A stretch of DNA of 64,000 bases, from contig NZ_CP144371.1 in the NCBI RefSeq assembly GCF_036549215.1, positions 620,001 to 684,000 on the forward strand, read 5' to 3'. Below the pieces are notes generated by a model. That model was not told where the DNA came from. It worked only from the letters and a program-made list of their open reading frames with translations, and did not search any database. Source of the DNA: Candidatus Blochmannia sp. SNP. GTDB lineage: Bacteria; Pseudomonadota; Gammaproteobacteria; Enterobacterales; Enterobacteriaceae. How positions within the stretch are numbered: the first letter of the stretch is position 1; the number at the start of each line of letters is the position of its first letter. The position numbers were made by a program, and so were the translations under genes. Shown here piece after piece: positions 9,282 through 20,724 of the stretch.

Positions 9282-9808
9282 AATGGAAAACCTTTTATGT
9301 ATAAATAAACATATTAATAAAAGAATTATATATTAATAATAAAAATATTTTTCTTTTGCTGTATATTATACTCAACAATTAAGTTTGTTCTTTAATAATT
9401 AATTTTTATTATTAAATATAATAATATACGATTTGAAATAAATTTAGGTTGTTATTAATTAATTAACCAATTAATAACATGAAAACTCTTAAAAAATTAA
9501 TGTGTTGTAAGCAGTATATGATATACTGATGGTATTGGTATTTATATAGATAAATATGAATTATTTCATTGAAAAATAGTTTATTTTTGACTTATCTAAT
9601 AATAATTTAATTTTTTAAGTTATTTATAGATTTGATACACTAATCATATAGTGATTAAGTATAGTAATTAGTTAATATTATAAGTATTGATTTTGATATC
9701 AGTATCAATCATTTGGAATATAATGTCATCTTATAAGTTAATATTATTGTTTTCAGTATGGTTATTAATTAAAACTACTAAATAACTAGTAATATATGAA
9801 ATTAATTT
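9282..9808. other. spacer between speB and pgk (epd, tktA absent)
   Basis: A 527-bp stretch of nearly pure A/T DNA with no gene on either strand. The only structure I support is a 10-bp stem-loop at 9451-9478. In E. coli epd and tktA lie between these genes. Confidence 0.6.
9451..9478. repeat. 10-bp hairpin between speB and pgk
   Basis: GTTATTAATT and AATTAATAAC pair around an 8-nt loop. It could end speB transcription on the minus strand, but it is 330 nt past the stop, and in A/T-rich DNA such repeats also arise by chance. Confidence 0.3.
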
Positions 9809-10726
9809 TTAGCTCTTTAATTTTACTTGAGTATAAAGCATTTCTAATCCTAATGTAGCAGCTGCTAACGCAGTGATTTGTGCACAATCATAAGCTGGAG
9901 CTACTTCTACTAAATCAATACCTACAATATTTAAGTTTGTAAAGCTTCGTATTAATTTTAGAACACGATAACTCGTTAATCCGCCAATTACCGGGGTCCC
10001 AGTGCCAGGCGCTATAGCTGGATCTAAGCAATCAATATCGAATGTTACATATATCGGAAAAGATTTAACAACAGATTTTATTTTATTTATAATAATATCT
10101 ATGCATATGTCGTTAACATATTCTGCATCTAACACTGTAAATCCGAAATGATTTTTGTATTCCGTACGAATACCAATTTGTACTGAATGTATAGGATCGA
10201 TTAATTCTTCGTTTAGTGCATGTAATATAATAACACCATGATCATATTTACTATCATTGTCGTAATAATCTGCATGTGCATCAAAGTGTATTATTGCGAT
10301 TTTGCCAAAAATTTTTGAATATGCACGTAATATAGGTAATGTGATATAATGATCGCCTCCAAGTGATAGCATTTTTTTTCCAGAAATTAACAAATGTTCA
10401 GCATGATTTTGTAGAGAATTTACGAAATCTTGTATATTTCCAGATTTATATATTAAATCTCCACAATCAACTACATGTAAATTTTTTCGTATATTAAAGC
10501 TCCAAGGCCAACGACAATCTTCCCAGGCCAAATTTATAGATGCTTGTCGAATAGCAGTTGGTCCAAATCTACTTCCTGATCGTCCAGAAGTAGCCATGTC
10601 AAAAGGGACTCCAGTAATTACCCAATCACTATTATTATTATAAGGATCAAATTCTAATGGAAATCTTAAAAAACCAAAAGCATTTGAAAACAAAGAGTTA
10701 TCATATTTATAATTTAAAGTATACAT
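9809..10726 (-). CDS. speB: agmatinase (agmatine ureohydrolase)
   Basis: It hydrolyses agmatine to putrescine and urea. The 305-residue product matches SpeB throughout and keeps the dinuclear manganese ligands: GGDH, FDAHAD and TFDIDCLDP. The ATG at 10726 starts the family-like [19 protein letters not shown]. speA, which makes agmatine and sits next to speB in E. coli, is absent; the speB-metK gap is non-coding. Agmatine must come from speA elsewhere or from the host (inference). Confidence 0.95.
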   Translation of the reverse strand: MYTLNYKYDNSLFSNAFGFLRFPLEFDPYNNNSDWVITGVPFDMATSGRSGSRFGPTAIRQASINLAWEDCRWPWSFNIRKNLHVVDCGDLIYKSGNIQDFVNSLQNHAEHLLISGKKMLSLGGDHYITLPILRAYSKIFGKIAIIHFDAHADYYDNDSKYDHGVIILHALNEELIDPIHSVQIGIRTEYKNHFGFTVLDAEYVNDICIDIIINKIKSVVKSFPIYVTFDIDCLDPAIAPGTGTPVIGGLTSYRVLKLIRSFTNLNIVGIDLVEVAPAYDCAQITALAAATLGLEMLYTQVKLKS

Positions 10727-11498
10727 GTATTTCCTTTGCTTTAATTAATGTTACAAACAACTTATTATATATATAATATAGTTTTGATCAAAATTAAATA
10801 GAGTATTAACATAAATTAATAATATTTTATTATTCATATAATTTATTAATAAACTTGATATAAATCGGTTTTATACCTATAAATTTTAGGAGTGTGTTCA
10901 AATGAATTGATACCGAAACATGTAATTATATCTATATAATATATTGTATTCATCACCTATAAATCAAAAATTTGATTTATAGGTGATGAAATTTATAAAT
11001 AAAGTGTATTGAATTTTATTATTAATTTTAATTATTTTAATAAATATAAAAACATAAAGATATTTTTGAAAAATGATAAATAAAAATAGGTTTTTTATTT
11101 GCGTAGCTAGTGAGTATTTATTAGAATTTGATAATTTATTTACACGGTTCAAACTATGATGAGATAATGTTTGTGATTTTTAATAAACCAATTTAAATGT
11201 ATATTTGATAATAGAAGCGAATAAATGTAAATATTAAAAATTTAATATGATTTTTTTTGATATAAACAACAGATGAAAAATACCTGTATAGTAGGAATTT
11301 TTATAAAAATGTTTGATTATAATTTATTAATCAAATAATCTCTATCTTATTTTTTAAATAAATAAGATAAATGATAGCGGTTTAATAGCCATATATTAGA
11401 TGGGTTTCTAGGTGTAATTTACTTCAAATATTTGCTACATGTATAGCAGATCTTGCTGATAGTAAGTTTTATACTCTATATTTAAAGGAATATGATGA
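10727..11498. other. divergent spacer speB/metK (speA absent)
   Basis: About 770 bp without a gene where E. coli carries speA. A 62-codon frame at 10964-11152 (minus) has A/T-biased composition and no similarity. The main structure is a 20-bp perfect inverted repeat at 10949-10990. I found no SAM riboswitch signature before metK. Confidence 0.6.
10949..10990. repeat. 20-bp perfect inverted repeat with 2-nt centre
   Basis: Arms TTCATCACCTATAAATCAAA (10949-10968) and its exact complement (10971-10990) surround AA. It lies between divergent genes, where a terminator is not expected, so it may be the leftover terminator of the lost speA or an element kept for another reason. Confidence 0.6.
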
Positions 11499-12668
11499 AT
11501 GACGCAATATTTATTTACATCTGAATCTGTATCAGAAGGACACCCAGATAAAATTGCAGATCAAATTTCTGATGCCGTATTAGATTCTATTTTAGCGCAA
11601 GATCCAAGGGCTCGTGTTGCATGTGAAACATTTATAAAAACAGGTGTAGTAGTAATGGGGGGGGAAATTACCACTACTGCTTGGGTGAATATGGAAGAAA
11701 TTGCTAGAAATACCATTCGTGATATTGGTTATGTTCGTTCAGATATGGGATTTGATGCAAATTCTTGTGTGATATTAAGTGTGATTAATAAACAATCTTC
11801 AGAGATTAAGCATAGCATAGATCATTATAGTAATGTTTTAAAACAAGGGGCGGGTGATCAAGGATTAATGTTTGGATACGCTACTAATGAAACTAACGTT
11901 TTAATGCCTGCTCCGATAACATATGCACATCTTTTGATCAAAAGAAAGTCTCAAATGAGAAAAAATGGAGTATTACCATGGTTAGGGTTAGACGCTAAAA
12001 GTCAGGTAACAGTTGCTTATGAAGATGGAAAAATAATCGGAATAGCTGCAGTTGTATTGTCCATTCAGCATACTTGTGATATAAAGTTGATAGATTTACA
12101 AGAAGCTGTGATGGAAGAAATTATTAAACCAGTATTACCTAAAAAATGGTTGTCTGATAATACTAAATTTTTTATTAATCCTGGTGGTTGTTTTGTTGTT
12201 GGCGGACCTATTAGTGACTGTGGTTTAACTGGAAGAAAAATTATTGTAGATACTTATGGAGGAATGGCTAGGCATGGTGGAGGGTCTTTTTCTGGAAAAG
12301 ATCCATCAAAAGTAGATCGATCGGCCGCTTATGGAGCAAGATATGTTGCTAAAAATATTGTAGCAGCTGGGTTAGCAGATCGTTGTGAGCTTCAAGTTTC
12401 CTATGCAATTGGAATGCCAAATCCAATATCTATTAGTATTGAAACTTTTGGTACAGAAAAAACCTCACATGATATTTTGATAAAGATAATAAATAATTTT
12501 TTTGATTTCCGTCCTTATGGTTTAATTACTATGTTAGATTTGTTAAAACCAATTTATAGAGACACAGCTGTATATGGACATTTTGGTCGTGAACATTTTC
12601 CCTGGGAGAAAGTTGATAAAGTAGAATTACTTCGTGATGCAGCTGGTTTAAAATTTACATCTTCATAA
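11499..12668 (+). CDS. metK: S-adenosylmethionine synthetase
   Basis: It makes SAM from methionine and ATP. The 389-residue product contains the family motifs [10 protein letters not shown] at the start, [12 protein letters not shown] in the middle and [19 protein letters not shown] near residues 260-280. The start at 11499 gives the canonical N-terminus and follows AAAGGAA. It stands alone, with long non-coding DNA on both sides. SAM is needed here for ubiquinone methylation and many RNA methylations. Confidence 0.98.
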   Translation: MTQYLFTSESVSEGHPDKIADQISDAVLDSILAQDPRARVACETFIKTGVVVMGGEITTTAWVNMEEIARNTIRDIGYVRSDMGFDANSCVILSVINKQSSEIKHSIDHYSNVLKQGAGDQGLMFGYATNETNVLMPAPITYAHLLIKRKSQMRKNGVLPWLGLDAKSQVTVAYEDGKIIGIAAVVLSIQHTCDIKLIDLQEAVMEEIIKPVLPKKWLSDNTKFFINPGGCFVVGGPISDCGLTGRKIIVDTYGGMARHGGGSFSGKDPSKVDRSAAYGARYVAKNIVAAGLADRCELQVSYAIGMPNPISISIETFGTEKTSHDILIKIINNFFDFRPYGLITMLDLLKPIYRDTAVYGHFGREHFPWEKVDKVELLRDAAGLKFTSS

Positions 12669-13214
12669 TATTTTTCATATTTATTATTTGATTAATATAA
12701 CAATGATATTGTTAATACGGGATTGTAATAATAATATTTATAAATTGATAACGGGTTCTATATGAATAGATTTTTATGTTTATAAGAATTATTTAAATAG
12801 TTATTGTTGTGTTTTAAGTAATTTTTATTATAAATACAGTAGAAGTTACAAGTTTTATTTTTTAATGTATATATCAAATAAATACATTTCTATATTAGAA
12901 AATAATAGAGTGTAATTTTTTAATTAAAGGGAAATAATTTTTTATAGAGTGTATTCTTATAAAGAATTTATGGAATAAAAATAAAATTATTATAAGCACA
13001 ATAATTACTTATAGTTTGATTCTGGATAGGTCGTTTATTTAAAGAAATTTCTATTAGTAATTGATAAGATCACACCTATGTAGTTGTTATTGCTAATGAT
13101 AAAAATTTTTGAATACAATAGTTTAAATTAATTGTAGTATTTTTTATAAAAAATAATTAGTTATCATTTCTTAAGTTTTTATATCCTTAATAAAAGAGAT
13201 TTATAAAAAAATTT
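12669..13214. other. spacer metK/yqgE
   Basis: Non-coding A/T DNA where E. coli has galP, sprT, endA, rsmE and gshB. A 7-bp hairpin (TAACAAT, GAT, ATTGTTA) at 12708-12724, 40 nt after metK, may be its terminator, though it has no T tract. I see no gene remnant. Confidence 0.5.
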
Positions 13215-13796
13215 ATGTTAATGCATGAGATAACAAATTTACAAAATTATTTTCTAATAGCTATGCCCGCTCTGCAAGATCCATTGTTTAAACAGTCAGT
13301 AGTATATATTTGCGAGCATAATGATACAGGAGCTATGGGTATAGTTATCAATAAATTAGTTGAAAAATGTACGGTAGAAACTATATTACATAATTTGAAG
13401 GTTGTATCTCCTGTACGAGATCCATCTATTCGATTAGATAATCCAGTATTTTCTGGAGGACCTTTATTAGATGACCGAGGTTTTATTTTACATACTCCTA
13501 AAAAAGGTTTTGGATCTAGTGTTAATATTTCTTCAAAAGCCATGATCACTACATCTAGAGATATCTTAGAAACTTTAGGAACTCCTAATCAACCAAAAGA
13601 TGTATTGGTGGCGCTTGGTTATTCTGGTTGGTCTAAAGGTCAATTAGAACATGAATTAATGGAAAATGCTTGGCTTACTGTTCCTGCTAATGAAACAATT
13701 TTATTTCATACTCCTATTATTGCTCGTTGGAGCGCAGCTGCAAAAATATTAGGAATTGATATTCGTAATATTACAGATCAAACAGGTCGTGCTTAA
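13215..13796 (+). CDS. yqgE: YqgE, UPF0301 (AlgH-like) protein
   Basis: Conserved small protein of unknown biochemical role. The 193-residue product carries the family pattern [42 protein letters not shown] and VALGYSGW. The start at 13215 adds a few residues before the usual beginning; ATG 13221 is an alternative. Its TAA overlaps the next ATG (TAATG at 13794-13798), so yqgE and yqgF are translationally coupled as in other enterobacteria. Confidence 0.93.
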   Translation: MLMHEITNLQNYFLIAMPALQDPLFKQSVVYICEHNDTGAMGIVINKLVEKCTVETILHNLKVVSPVRDPSIRLDNPVFSGGPLLDDRGFILHTPKKGFGSSVNISSKAMITTSRDILETLGTPNQPKDVLVALGYSGWSKGQLEHELMENAWLTVPANETILFHTPIIARWSAAAKILGIDIRNITDQTGRA

Positions 13797-14224
13797 TGTC
13801 AACTATTAATATAATAATGGGTTTTGATTTTGGCACTAAAAATATAGGAGTCGCAATTGGTCAAAAATTGACTTGTACTGTAAGGCCTCTTACTGTATTG
13901 CAATCGCAATCTGGTATACCCAATTGGGGGGGGATTAAAGATATTTATAATATATGGAAACCAGTAGTAATGGTAGTAGGATTACCTTTGAAGATAAATG
14001 GAGAGGAACAATCTATTACTATTTTAGCAAGAAGATTTGCTAAGCAATTAAAGAAACAGTTTCCTGTTACAGTAAAGATGCATGATGAGCGGTTTAGTAC
14101 GAGTGAAGCACGTTTAGATTATTTTGAAAATCATCACAATTATTTATACGCACGACAGGATATTAAAATAAATGCAATTGCAGCTGGAGTAATTTTAAAA
14201 AGTTGGTTAAATCAGTCTTTTTGA
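13796..14224 (+). CDS. yqgF: YqgF (RuvX), RNase H-like nuclease for pre-16S rRNA
   Basis: YqgF is thought to mature the 5' end of 16S rRNA. The 142-residue protein has the RNase H fold acidic motifs: MGFDFGTKNIGVAIG at the start, VVGLPLKINGEEQ in the middle and HDERFSTSEA near residue 95. It starts in the one-base overlap with the yqgE stop, so expression is coupled. A 963-bp gene-free stretch follows. Confidence 0.94.
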   Translation: MSTINIIMGFDFGTKNIGVAIGQKLTCTVRPLTVLQSQSGIPNWGGIKDIYNIWKPVVMVVGLPLKINGEEQSITILARRFAKQLKKQFPVTVKMHDERFSTSEARLDYFENHHNYLYARQDIKINAIAAGVILKSWLNQSF

Positions 14225-15187
14225 CTATAAGGGAATAATATCCTTGTATACAAGTATTTTTGATAATAAATACTAGAAGTCTGCAATATGATGATAATTT
14301 AAAAAATTAAATAATTATTTTGTGATTTATTGTTTGAGAGTTTTAATAAATAATATTAAGGATAATGTTGTGATATGTATATTTGTAAATAAATAGCATG
14401 ATTTGTGGTACAAATATATAGTTAATATTGTTCATTAAAAGTATAGATGATTTTTAAAGATTTATTTTATATAAAAGCAAATATGTACATTACGGTGAAA
14501 ATATGTATTGATTTTTAGAAGAAATCACATATTTGTTACTTTTTTATGATTTAATTAAAATTAAAAGATTATTTCAAATTTCAATTGGCAGTTGAATTAT
14601 ATATGTTTTGTTAATTGATGTTTAATTAAACAAACGGGATTTAACAGTATTTATTTTTTGAATATGCATATTGATTAAATAAATGTAAGCGTACATAAAA
14701 ATTGAATTAGTAGTTTTTACGACGAATAAGAATAAACGTACATCTTACTTAGAATACAAATTAGTATAAATATTATACTAATAAGTATAATATTTATGTT
14801 TTTGGTAAATATCTATAATAATAATTGATTATTTTTATAAAAATAAATATCAATTACTTATCAATAATAAGAAATATGTTTTGATTCGCGGATATTGTAT
14901 TTTATGAATCATTAAAAATATAGTTATTGAATTTTTATAGAGTTAACGTATTTTGAATTAGTATCATTATTTTTAAAAACTAAATATTTATAAAATTACG
15001 TATTAATTATTAAATTAAATTATTGTATTTTTTATATTAAAATATTTTGATTACTTTTAAAATATATCGGTCGGTATTTATATAGAGTTTATTTTTTAAC
15101 TTATAAAACATCTTTTAGAAAAATTTAGATTGATTATAGAACATATCAGTTACATGTAATATAAATTTAATATCGTAAAATATATAT
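14225..15187. other. 963-bp gene-free region yqgF/mutY
   Basis: E. coli carries about a dozen genes here (yggR to trmB). In this window neither strand shows a coding region or recognisable remnant. One 14-bp perfect hairpin at 14766-14797 stands out. Confidence 0.6.
14766..14797. repeat. 14-bp perfect hairpin in the yqgF/mutY gap
   Basis: Arms ATAAATATTATACT and AGTATAATATTTAT enclose a 4-nt loop. Each strand contains TATAAT or a close box, so either an RNA hairpin or a two-way promoter is conceivable. No nearby gene start supports either. Confidence 0.4.
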
Positions 15188-16237
15188 ATGACTCAAAACT
15201 TGATTTTTTCGAAAAAAATTTTATTTTGGTATCAAAAATATAGGACGAAAGATTTACCATGGCAATTAAACAAAACAATGTATAAAACATGGTTATCTGA
15301 AATTATGTTGCAACAAACACAAGTAAAAACTGTGATTTTCTACTATGAACGATTTATTGCAAGATTCCCAACAATTATACAGTTAGCAGATGCAGAATTA
15401 GACGAAGTATTATTTTTATGGAGTGGATTAGGTTATTATGCACGGGCTAGAAATTTGCATAAAACAGCTAGAATTATCGTTAAGTATTATTGTGGTAATT
15501 TTCCAAAAGATTTCGATATACTTATTTCTTTTCCTGGTATTGGAAGATCTACTGCTGGAGCTATATTGTCGTTAACATTGGATCAACATCATCCTATTCT
15601 TGATGGCAATATGAAACGAATATTAACAAGATATTATGCTTTTGATTATTACTTGTTAGGAAATAAATCCAAGATAAATCATAAATTGTGGTTATTGAGC
15701 GAACAACTGCTTCCTGACACAGGAACGGGGGTGTTTAATCAAGCTATGATGGATCTAGGAAGATTAATATGTACTAATAGATGTCCAGCCTGCAAAGATT
15801 GTCCTCTTCAAGAAGATTGTCAAGCTTTTTTAAATCATGAAGTTAATCAATATCCTAGAAAAGAACTATCGAAAAAGTTATTAAAAAAAACTATCTGGTT
15901 TTTATTGTTATTATTCCAATATTGTAAAGTAAAAATGATATGGCTTGAGAAAAGGCCATATCAGGCGATTTGGGGAGGATTATTTTGTTTTCCTGAGTTT
16001 TCTAATATTAATATGTTGAATATATGGTTGTTAAATCATAATATTCATAATGATCAATATATAAAATTATCTATTGTAAAACATAAATTAAGTAATATTG
16101 ATTTAGAAATTAGACCAATATTACTTAATCTAAGTAAAAAGATAAATTGTAAAAAAGATGGAATTTGGTATGATTTGATGGATCCTCCAATTGTTGGGTT
16201 ACCTAAGCCAATTGCTACAATATTACAGAAATTATAA
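15188..16237 (+). CDS. mutY: adenine DNA glycosylase MutY
   Basis: It removes adenine mispaired with 8-oxoguanine. At 349 residues it matches E. coli (350). Catalytic Glu lies in SEIMLQQTQV (near residue 37), the helix-hairpin-helix in FPGIGRSTAGAI, catalytic Asp in HPILDGN, and the 4Fe-4S cluster cysteines follow the C-x6-C-x2-C-x5-C pattern (LICTNRCPACKDCPLQEDC). A C-terminal Nudix-like domain is present. It is followed by yggX, as in E. coli. Confidence 0.96.
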   Translation: MTQNLIFSKKILFWYQKYRTKDLPWQLNKTMYKTWLSEIMLQQTQVKTVIFYYERFIARFPTIIQLADAELDEVLFLWSGLGYYARARNLHKTARIIVKYYCGNFPKDFDILISFPGIGRSTAGAILSLTLDQHHPILDGNMKRILTRYYAFDYYLLGNKSKINHKLWLLSEQLLPDTGTGVFNQAMMDLGRLICTNRCPACKDCPLQEDCQAFLNHEVNQYPRKELSKKLLKKTIWFLLLLFQYCKVKMIWLEKRPYQAIWGGLFCFPEFSNINMLNIWLLNHNIHNDQYIKLSIVKHKLSNIDLEIRPILLNLSKKINCKKDGIWYDLMDPPIVGLPKPIATILQKL

Positions 16238-16305
16238 TGATAGTTATAGTAAAAATATTTCAGAAAATTTAAATTTAAAAATAACTATTGCAACAAAAGA
16301 TTTGA

Positions 16306-16566
16306 ATGATGCCTAAAATAATTTATTGTGTTTTTTTGAAACAATATGCTGAGGGATTAGATGCTCCATGTTATCCAGGATCGCTGGGAAAATATATCTA
16401 TGAGCATATTTCTAAAGACGCATGGAGGAAATGGAAAAATAAAGAAATTATTTTAATAAATGAAAATAAATTGAATATGATGAATATTTCAGATCGTGCA
16501 ATGCTTGAAAGAGAAATGAAAATTTTTTTATTTGGAAAAGATTTTTTAGATACAAAAAATTATTAA
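16306..16566 (+). CDS. yggX: YggX, Fe(2+)-trafficking protein
   Basis: A small protein linked to protection of Fe-S clusters from oxidation. The 86-residue product keeps the single N-terminal Cys (IIYCVF), [18 protein letters not shown] and [11 protein letters not shown]. It lies 68 bp after mutY, whose Fe-S cluster it may protect; the mutY-yggX pairing is conserved in enterobacteria. Confidence 0.94.
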   Translation: MMPKIIYCVFLKQYAEGLDAPCYPGSLGKYIYEHISKDAWRKWKNKEIILINENKLNMMNISDRAMLEREMKIFLFGKDFLDTKNY

Positions 16567-16646
16567 TTTAATTAATAATTAAATAATTTTTTTTCTAAAA
16601 GCGTTTTTTAAAATAGTATTAATTCATTAATAATTATAAGTTAATT

Positions 16647-16686
16647 ATAAAAATGCAATGAGCATGTATGCTCATTGCATTTTTAT
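16647..16686. terminator. 19-bp palindromic terminator between yggX and clpX
   Basis: A perfect stem with a GT centre (the core arm is AAAAATGCAATGAGCAT, 16649-16665) lies between convergent genes and has T-rich 3' ends when read from either side. It is a good two-way Rho-independent terminator. It also marks the junction of two blocks that are far apart on the E. coli map. Confidence 0.75.
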
Positions 16687-16784
16687 TTAGATTGATATAT
16701 TTATTATTATAATAATAAATATAAAAAATAATTAATTATTTCAATTTCATAATATGCTATATATCGCTTATCGAAGCAAGTATT

Positions 16785-18062
16785 TTATTTAAGATCGGCT
16801 AATTTATGTTTATTGTAAATTAATAGTGGCTTTGAATCTCCAAATACTACTGATTCATCAATTATGACTTTATCTACATTGTTTTGAGAAGGTAATTCAT
16901 ACATTACATCTAGCAATATATCTTCTAAAATAGCTCTAAGTCCACGAGCACCAATTTTTCTTTTCATAGCATTGTTAGCAATAGCAGTTAATGATCTTTC
17001 TGAAAATTCCAATTTTACTCCATCTATATGGAATAATATTTTGTATTGTTTTATTAGGGCATTTTTTGGCTCTTTTAAGATTTTTATTAATTCTTTTTCT
17101 CCCAGTTCATCTAAAGAAGAAATTATTGGAAGTCTTCCAACGAATTCTGGAATTAGACCAAATTTAATTAAATCTTCTGGCTCAATTTGTTTTAATAATG
17201 AATATTCAGTATTTTGGGATGTGTTGTTATTTTCTGAGACTTGAAAACCAATTGTACGTTTATTGGTAGTGCGTTGCTGAACAATTTGATGTAAACCAAA
17301 AAAAGCACCCCCACAAATAAAAAGAATATTAGTCGTATCTATTTGTATGAATTCTTGCTGTGGATGTTTACGTCCTCCTTGCGGTGGTACTGCAGCTATA
17401 GTTCCTTCAATTAATTTTAATAAAGCTTGTTGTACTCCTTCTCCAGAGACATCTCGGGTAATAGAAGGATTTTCCGATTTTCTAGAAATTTTATCTATTT
17501 CGTCTATGTAAATAATACCCTGTTGTGCTTTATTTACATCGTAATTACATCGTTGTAGTAATTTTTGCACAACGTTTTCTACATCTTCACCTACATACCC
17601 TGCTTCTGTTAAGGTGGTAGCATCTGATATAGCAAATGGCACGTTAAGAAAACTAGCTAGTGTTTCTGCTAATAATGTTTTTCCACTGCCTGTAGGTCCG
17701 ATTAACAAAATATTACTTTTAAATAATTTTGTACCATTATTACATATACATATATCTTCATTACGTAGGCGTTTATAATGATTATATACCGCTACTGCGA
17801 GCACTTTTTTAGTATGTTCTTGTCCAATTACATAATCATCTAAATGACTTTTAATGTCACAGGGTGTTGGAAATTTAATGAAATTTTCATTGACTATTTT
17901 ATCTTTAAGTTCTTGATTAATTATATCTTTACATAAACTAATACATGTATCACAAATATGCGCCGATACTCCGGCAATTAATTTTAATACTTGATTTTGG
18001 TCTTTTCCACAAAATGAACAATATAATGTATTTTTTGAATGATTTTGATAATTATCGTTCAC
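16785..18062 (-). CDS. clpX: ClpX, ATPase subunit of ClpXP protease
   Basis: AAA+ unfoldase that feeds substrates to ClpP. The 425-residue product has the N-terminal zinc finger (CSFCGK and CDTC), Walker A GPTGSGKT, Walker [11 protein letters not shown], the pore loop GYVGEDVE and the RKH motif (GGRKHPQQ). It lies 141 bp downstream of clpP on the same strand. lon, which follows clpX in E. coli, is absent from this position. Confidence 0.98.
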   Translation of the reverse strand: MNDNYQNHSKNTLYCSFCGKDQNQVLKLIAGVSAHICDTCISLCKDIINQELKDKIVNENFIKFPTPCDIKSHLDDYVIGQEHTKKVLAVAVYNHYKRLRNEDICICNNGTKLFKSNILLIGPTGSGKTLLAETLASFLNVPFAISDATTLTEAGYVGEDVENVVQKLLQRCNYDVNKAQQGIIYIDEIDKISRKSENPSITRDVSGEGVQQALLKLIEGTIAAVPPQGGRKHPQQEFIQIDTTNILFICGGAFFGLHQIVQQRTTNKRTIGFQVSENNNTSQNTEYSLLKQIEPEDLIKFGLIPEFVGRLPIISSLDELGEKELIKILKEPKNALIKQYKILFHIDGVKLEFSERSLTAIANNAMKRKIGARGLRAILEDILLDVMYELPSQNNVDKVIIDESVVFGDSKPLLIYNKHKLADLK

Positions 18063-18203
18063 AGTTTAATATCCTTACTTTTGATGCTTACCCAATGCAA
18101 ATGAGCTGTAAATCTATTTGAAAGTAAAAAATAAATTTAGATATAAATTATATGTTTGCAGATAATGATAATAGTGAAATATAAAGTAAGTAATGATACG
18201 AAT

Positions 18204-18839
18204 TTATATTCGTTGGGATAATACACAATCTACTAATCCATATTTCATAGCTTCATCGGCAGATAAAAAGCAATCTCGTTCTGTATCTTTACTGATTGTA
18301 TCAACAGATTGCCCTGTATGTTTTGCCATTAGCTCATTTATATTATTTTTAATTTTTAATATTTCTTTGGTATGAATAGCAATATCAGTAGCTTGTCCTT
18401 GAAAACATCCTAATGGCTGATGAATCATTATTCGAGCATTTGGTAAACAAAATCGCTTGCCTTTAGTACCAGAAGCTAATAAAAAAGCACTCATAGAGGC
18501 AGCTTGTCCCATACAAAATGTACTAATGTCAGGTTTTACAAATTGTATGGTGTCATATATTGACATGCCTGCAGTTATCAAGCCTCCTGGAGAATTAATA
18601 TACAAATGGATGTCTTTTTTTGAATTTTCTGATTCTAAAAACATTATCTGCGCAACGATCAAATTAGCTATATTATCTTCTATGGTCCCTGTTATAAAAA
18701 TAATTCTTTCTTTTAGTAATAAAGAAAATATATCATATACACGATCTCCTCGAATAGTTTGTTCTATTACTGTCGGTACTATTGCCATATTCTGATAACA
18801 ATAAGGCGCTTTAAAATTGTTTGAATATTTCCATAACAT
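18204..18839 (-). CDS. clpP: ClpP, proteolytic subunit of ClpXP
   Basis: Serine peptidase forming the 14-mer chamber. The 211-residue product has the catalytic Ser in GQAASMSAF, His in MIHQPLG, the Asp in ERDCFLS, and the oxyanion strand YINSPGG. The N-terminus (about 17 residues before [11 protein letters not shown]) resembles the cleaved propeptide. It precedes clpX in an operon-like pair. tig, the usual upstream neighbour, is missing. Confidence 0.97.
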   Translation of the reverse strand: MLWKYSNNFKAPYCYQNMAIVPTVIEQTIRGDRVYDIFSLLLKERIIFITGTIEDNIANLIVAQIMFLESENSKKDIHLYINSPGGLITAGMSIYDTIQFVKPDISTFCMGQAASMSAFLLASGTKGKRFCLPNARIMIHQPLGCFQGQATDIAIHTKEILKIKNNINELMAKHTGQSVDTISKDTERDCFLSADEAMKYGLVDCVLSQRI

Positions 18840-20724
18840 GTACTGTATCCTCCCTTATTAAATATCTGTTAAACACAAGTATTATTTAAATCCTGATATA
18901 ATACAATTTTTAGAAAATTTCAAATTAAATTTAATGATCAGGTTTTTATTAATTAAAATAGTTATGTTGTGTTATAGTTTTTAGTAACTTATTATCTGTT
19001 AGATATTTAATCGTTGTAATAAAATAATTTATATATACATGTTGTTTCATTTTTATTGCAGTGTATATACAAATTTATTATCACATTCTGTAAATGTGTA
19101 TTACAAAATGTAATCATAATGTATAAATTTATTGAATGCAGTATCTTTTTTAAATTTTGATTGATTAAGAATAAAAATAAATTGTTTTTTGTGTTAAAGA
19201 AGTTTGTAAATATATTTCATAGCTGTAATATTGATTTCAATAATCTGATTTTTTATTATACATTAAATTGATCAATTTATTTAATTTAAAAATTAACAAT
19301 TCTTAAATTAAAAGGATAACTAACATCAGTGTTTTAGATAATTTAATTAAATAATAATATAGTTTTATACGCTATTTATTCCGGGTTCTAAAATCAAATT
19401 TTATTAGAAGTTAAGAATAATTTTGTTTCAAATATTTATTAATACTATACATTTTATTAATTCGTTATTTTAAATAATTAAATGTATTTATTATTAATAT
19501 AGCAGGTAGTTTAATAGCATTAAAATACTATATTATTTTTTTGTTTGATGTTTTGATTTGCGTACAGTATTTATGAAATAATATAGATATTACGTTGTTG
19601 TATAGATTAGAATGTTTTAATGTCATTATTATACAATTTTAAAAAATAGAATTTTTATCTTTAAAATAATAAAAAGAACTATATATTTTCTTTAAATTTT
19701 ATTAATAATATTCATATATAAATATTAATATTTATATTAAGAAATGGTCTTGTATATTATGATATTGAAATATTCAATTATGCATTGATAAAGATTTGAT
19801 TATTTTTATTAACTACCATAGTAATATTAAGAATAATATAATTTTTTAATATTTGCTTTATTGCTATGTTGCTCATGTATAGTGTATTTTATGTATAATT
19901 CCAAAAATTATATTAATTTCGCTTTAAGATTTTACTATTATAATAATTTTTAATTTTAATGTTGCTTAATTTTTAATTTTATGCGGGACCATACTTATAT
20001 ATACGAGAATATATATATATTTTTTATTTTTATCGAAAGTGCATAGGTTTGTATAGTCAAGATATACTTATTAAATTACTTATTTTTTATAACAAGGTGA
20101 ATAGAATTATAATTCATTAATTTTGATATAATTTTATGATAAGTAATTATCTTATAATTTTTTAAAAATAAATAATAATTTTTTAACATGAAACTTATGA
20201 AGATACATAGCTTATAAAGCTACATTAAATCTAACGTGGTTAGTTACTTTAACGATATTTTAAGATAAATGGCAGTATAATTTATTTTTATAAGTTTTTA
20301 ATATTTTTAAATAATTACGTGTATATCTAATTTATTTTTTATTAATTTTATAGATGGAATATAATAAGGCAAATATGAAATTATGTAAAGTTATAAACGT
20401 ATATAGAAAATCTATAATGTAGTTATAATTTAATTAATTAGTTTAAGTTGTATGGCATAATAGTATTATAATTGATTATATCTGTAAATCTAAATATTTA
20501 GATGACTAATTTTAAGTGATTGAGTATTTAATTTTATTTTTTATATTATATAACAAAATAAACTTTGGTTATAAACATATATGATTCTAATCTAATGTTT
20601 ATTAAAAGTAATAAATATAAAATAATTTTAGGTATATATTAATTTATTTACATTAATAAAGGCTTACGGTAAAATGGTCGATTTATAAATTAAATATATA
20701 TATAATGACGTTAAAATTTGTTGT
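18840..20724. other. 1.9-kb gene-free region (tig, bolA, ampG absent)
   Basis: The longest non-coding stretch in the window. E. coli has tig, bolA and ampG between clpP and cyoA. No frame gives a recognisable product and no remnant is readable. A loose stem followed by ATTTTTTT at 19496-19543 is a weak terminator candidate, and 19264-19279 is a 16-nt palindrome likely by chance. The right end contains the cyo promoter. Confidence 0.65.
20647..20675 (+). promoter_or_regulatory. sigma-70 promoter of the cyo operon
   Basis: TTTACA (20647-20652), a 17-bp spacer and TAAAAT (20670-20675) fit a vegetative promoter 50 nt before cyoA. The -10 region ACGGTAAAATG is identical to that of the ahpC promoter at 40.5 kb. 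Confidence 0.6.

Noticed and set aside
10964-11152. 62-codon minus-strand frame before metK
   Set aside because: Made of Ile/Lys/Asn/Phe from A/T-rich DNA, overlaps the palindrome, no family match.
10991-11498. SAM-responsive leader before metK
   Set aside because: Only small, unconserved stems near 11430-11460; no known SAM riboswitch core.
19264-19279. 16-nt palindrome TAAATTGATCAATTTA in the clpP-cyoA desert
   Set aside because: Short and A/T only; expected by chance in DNA of this composition.
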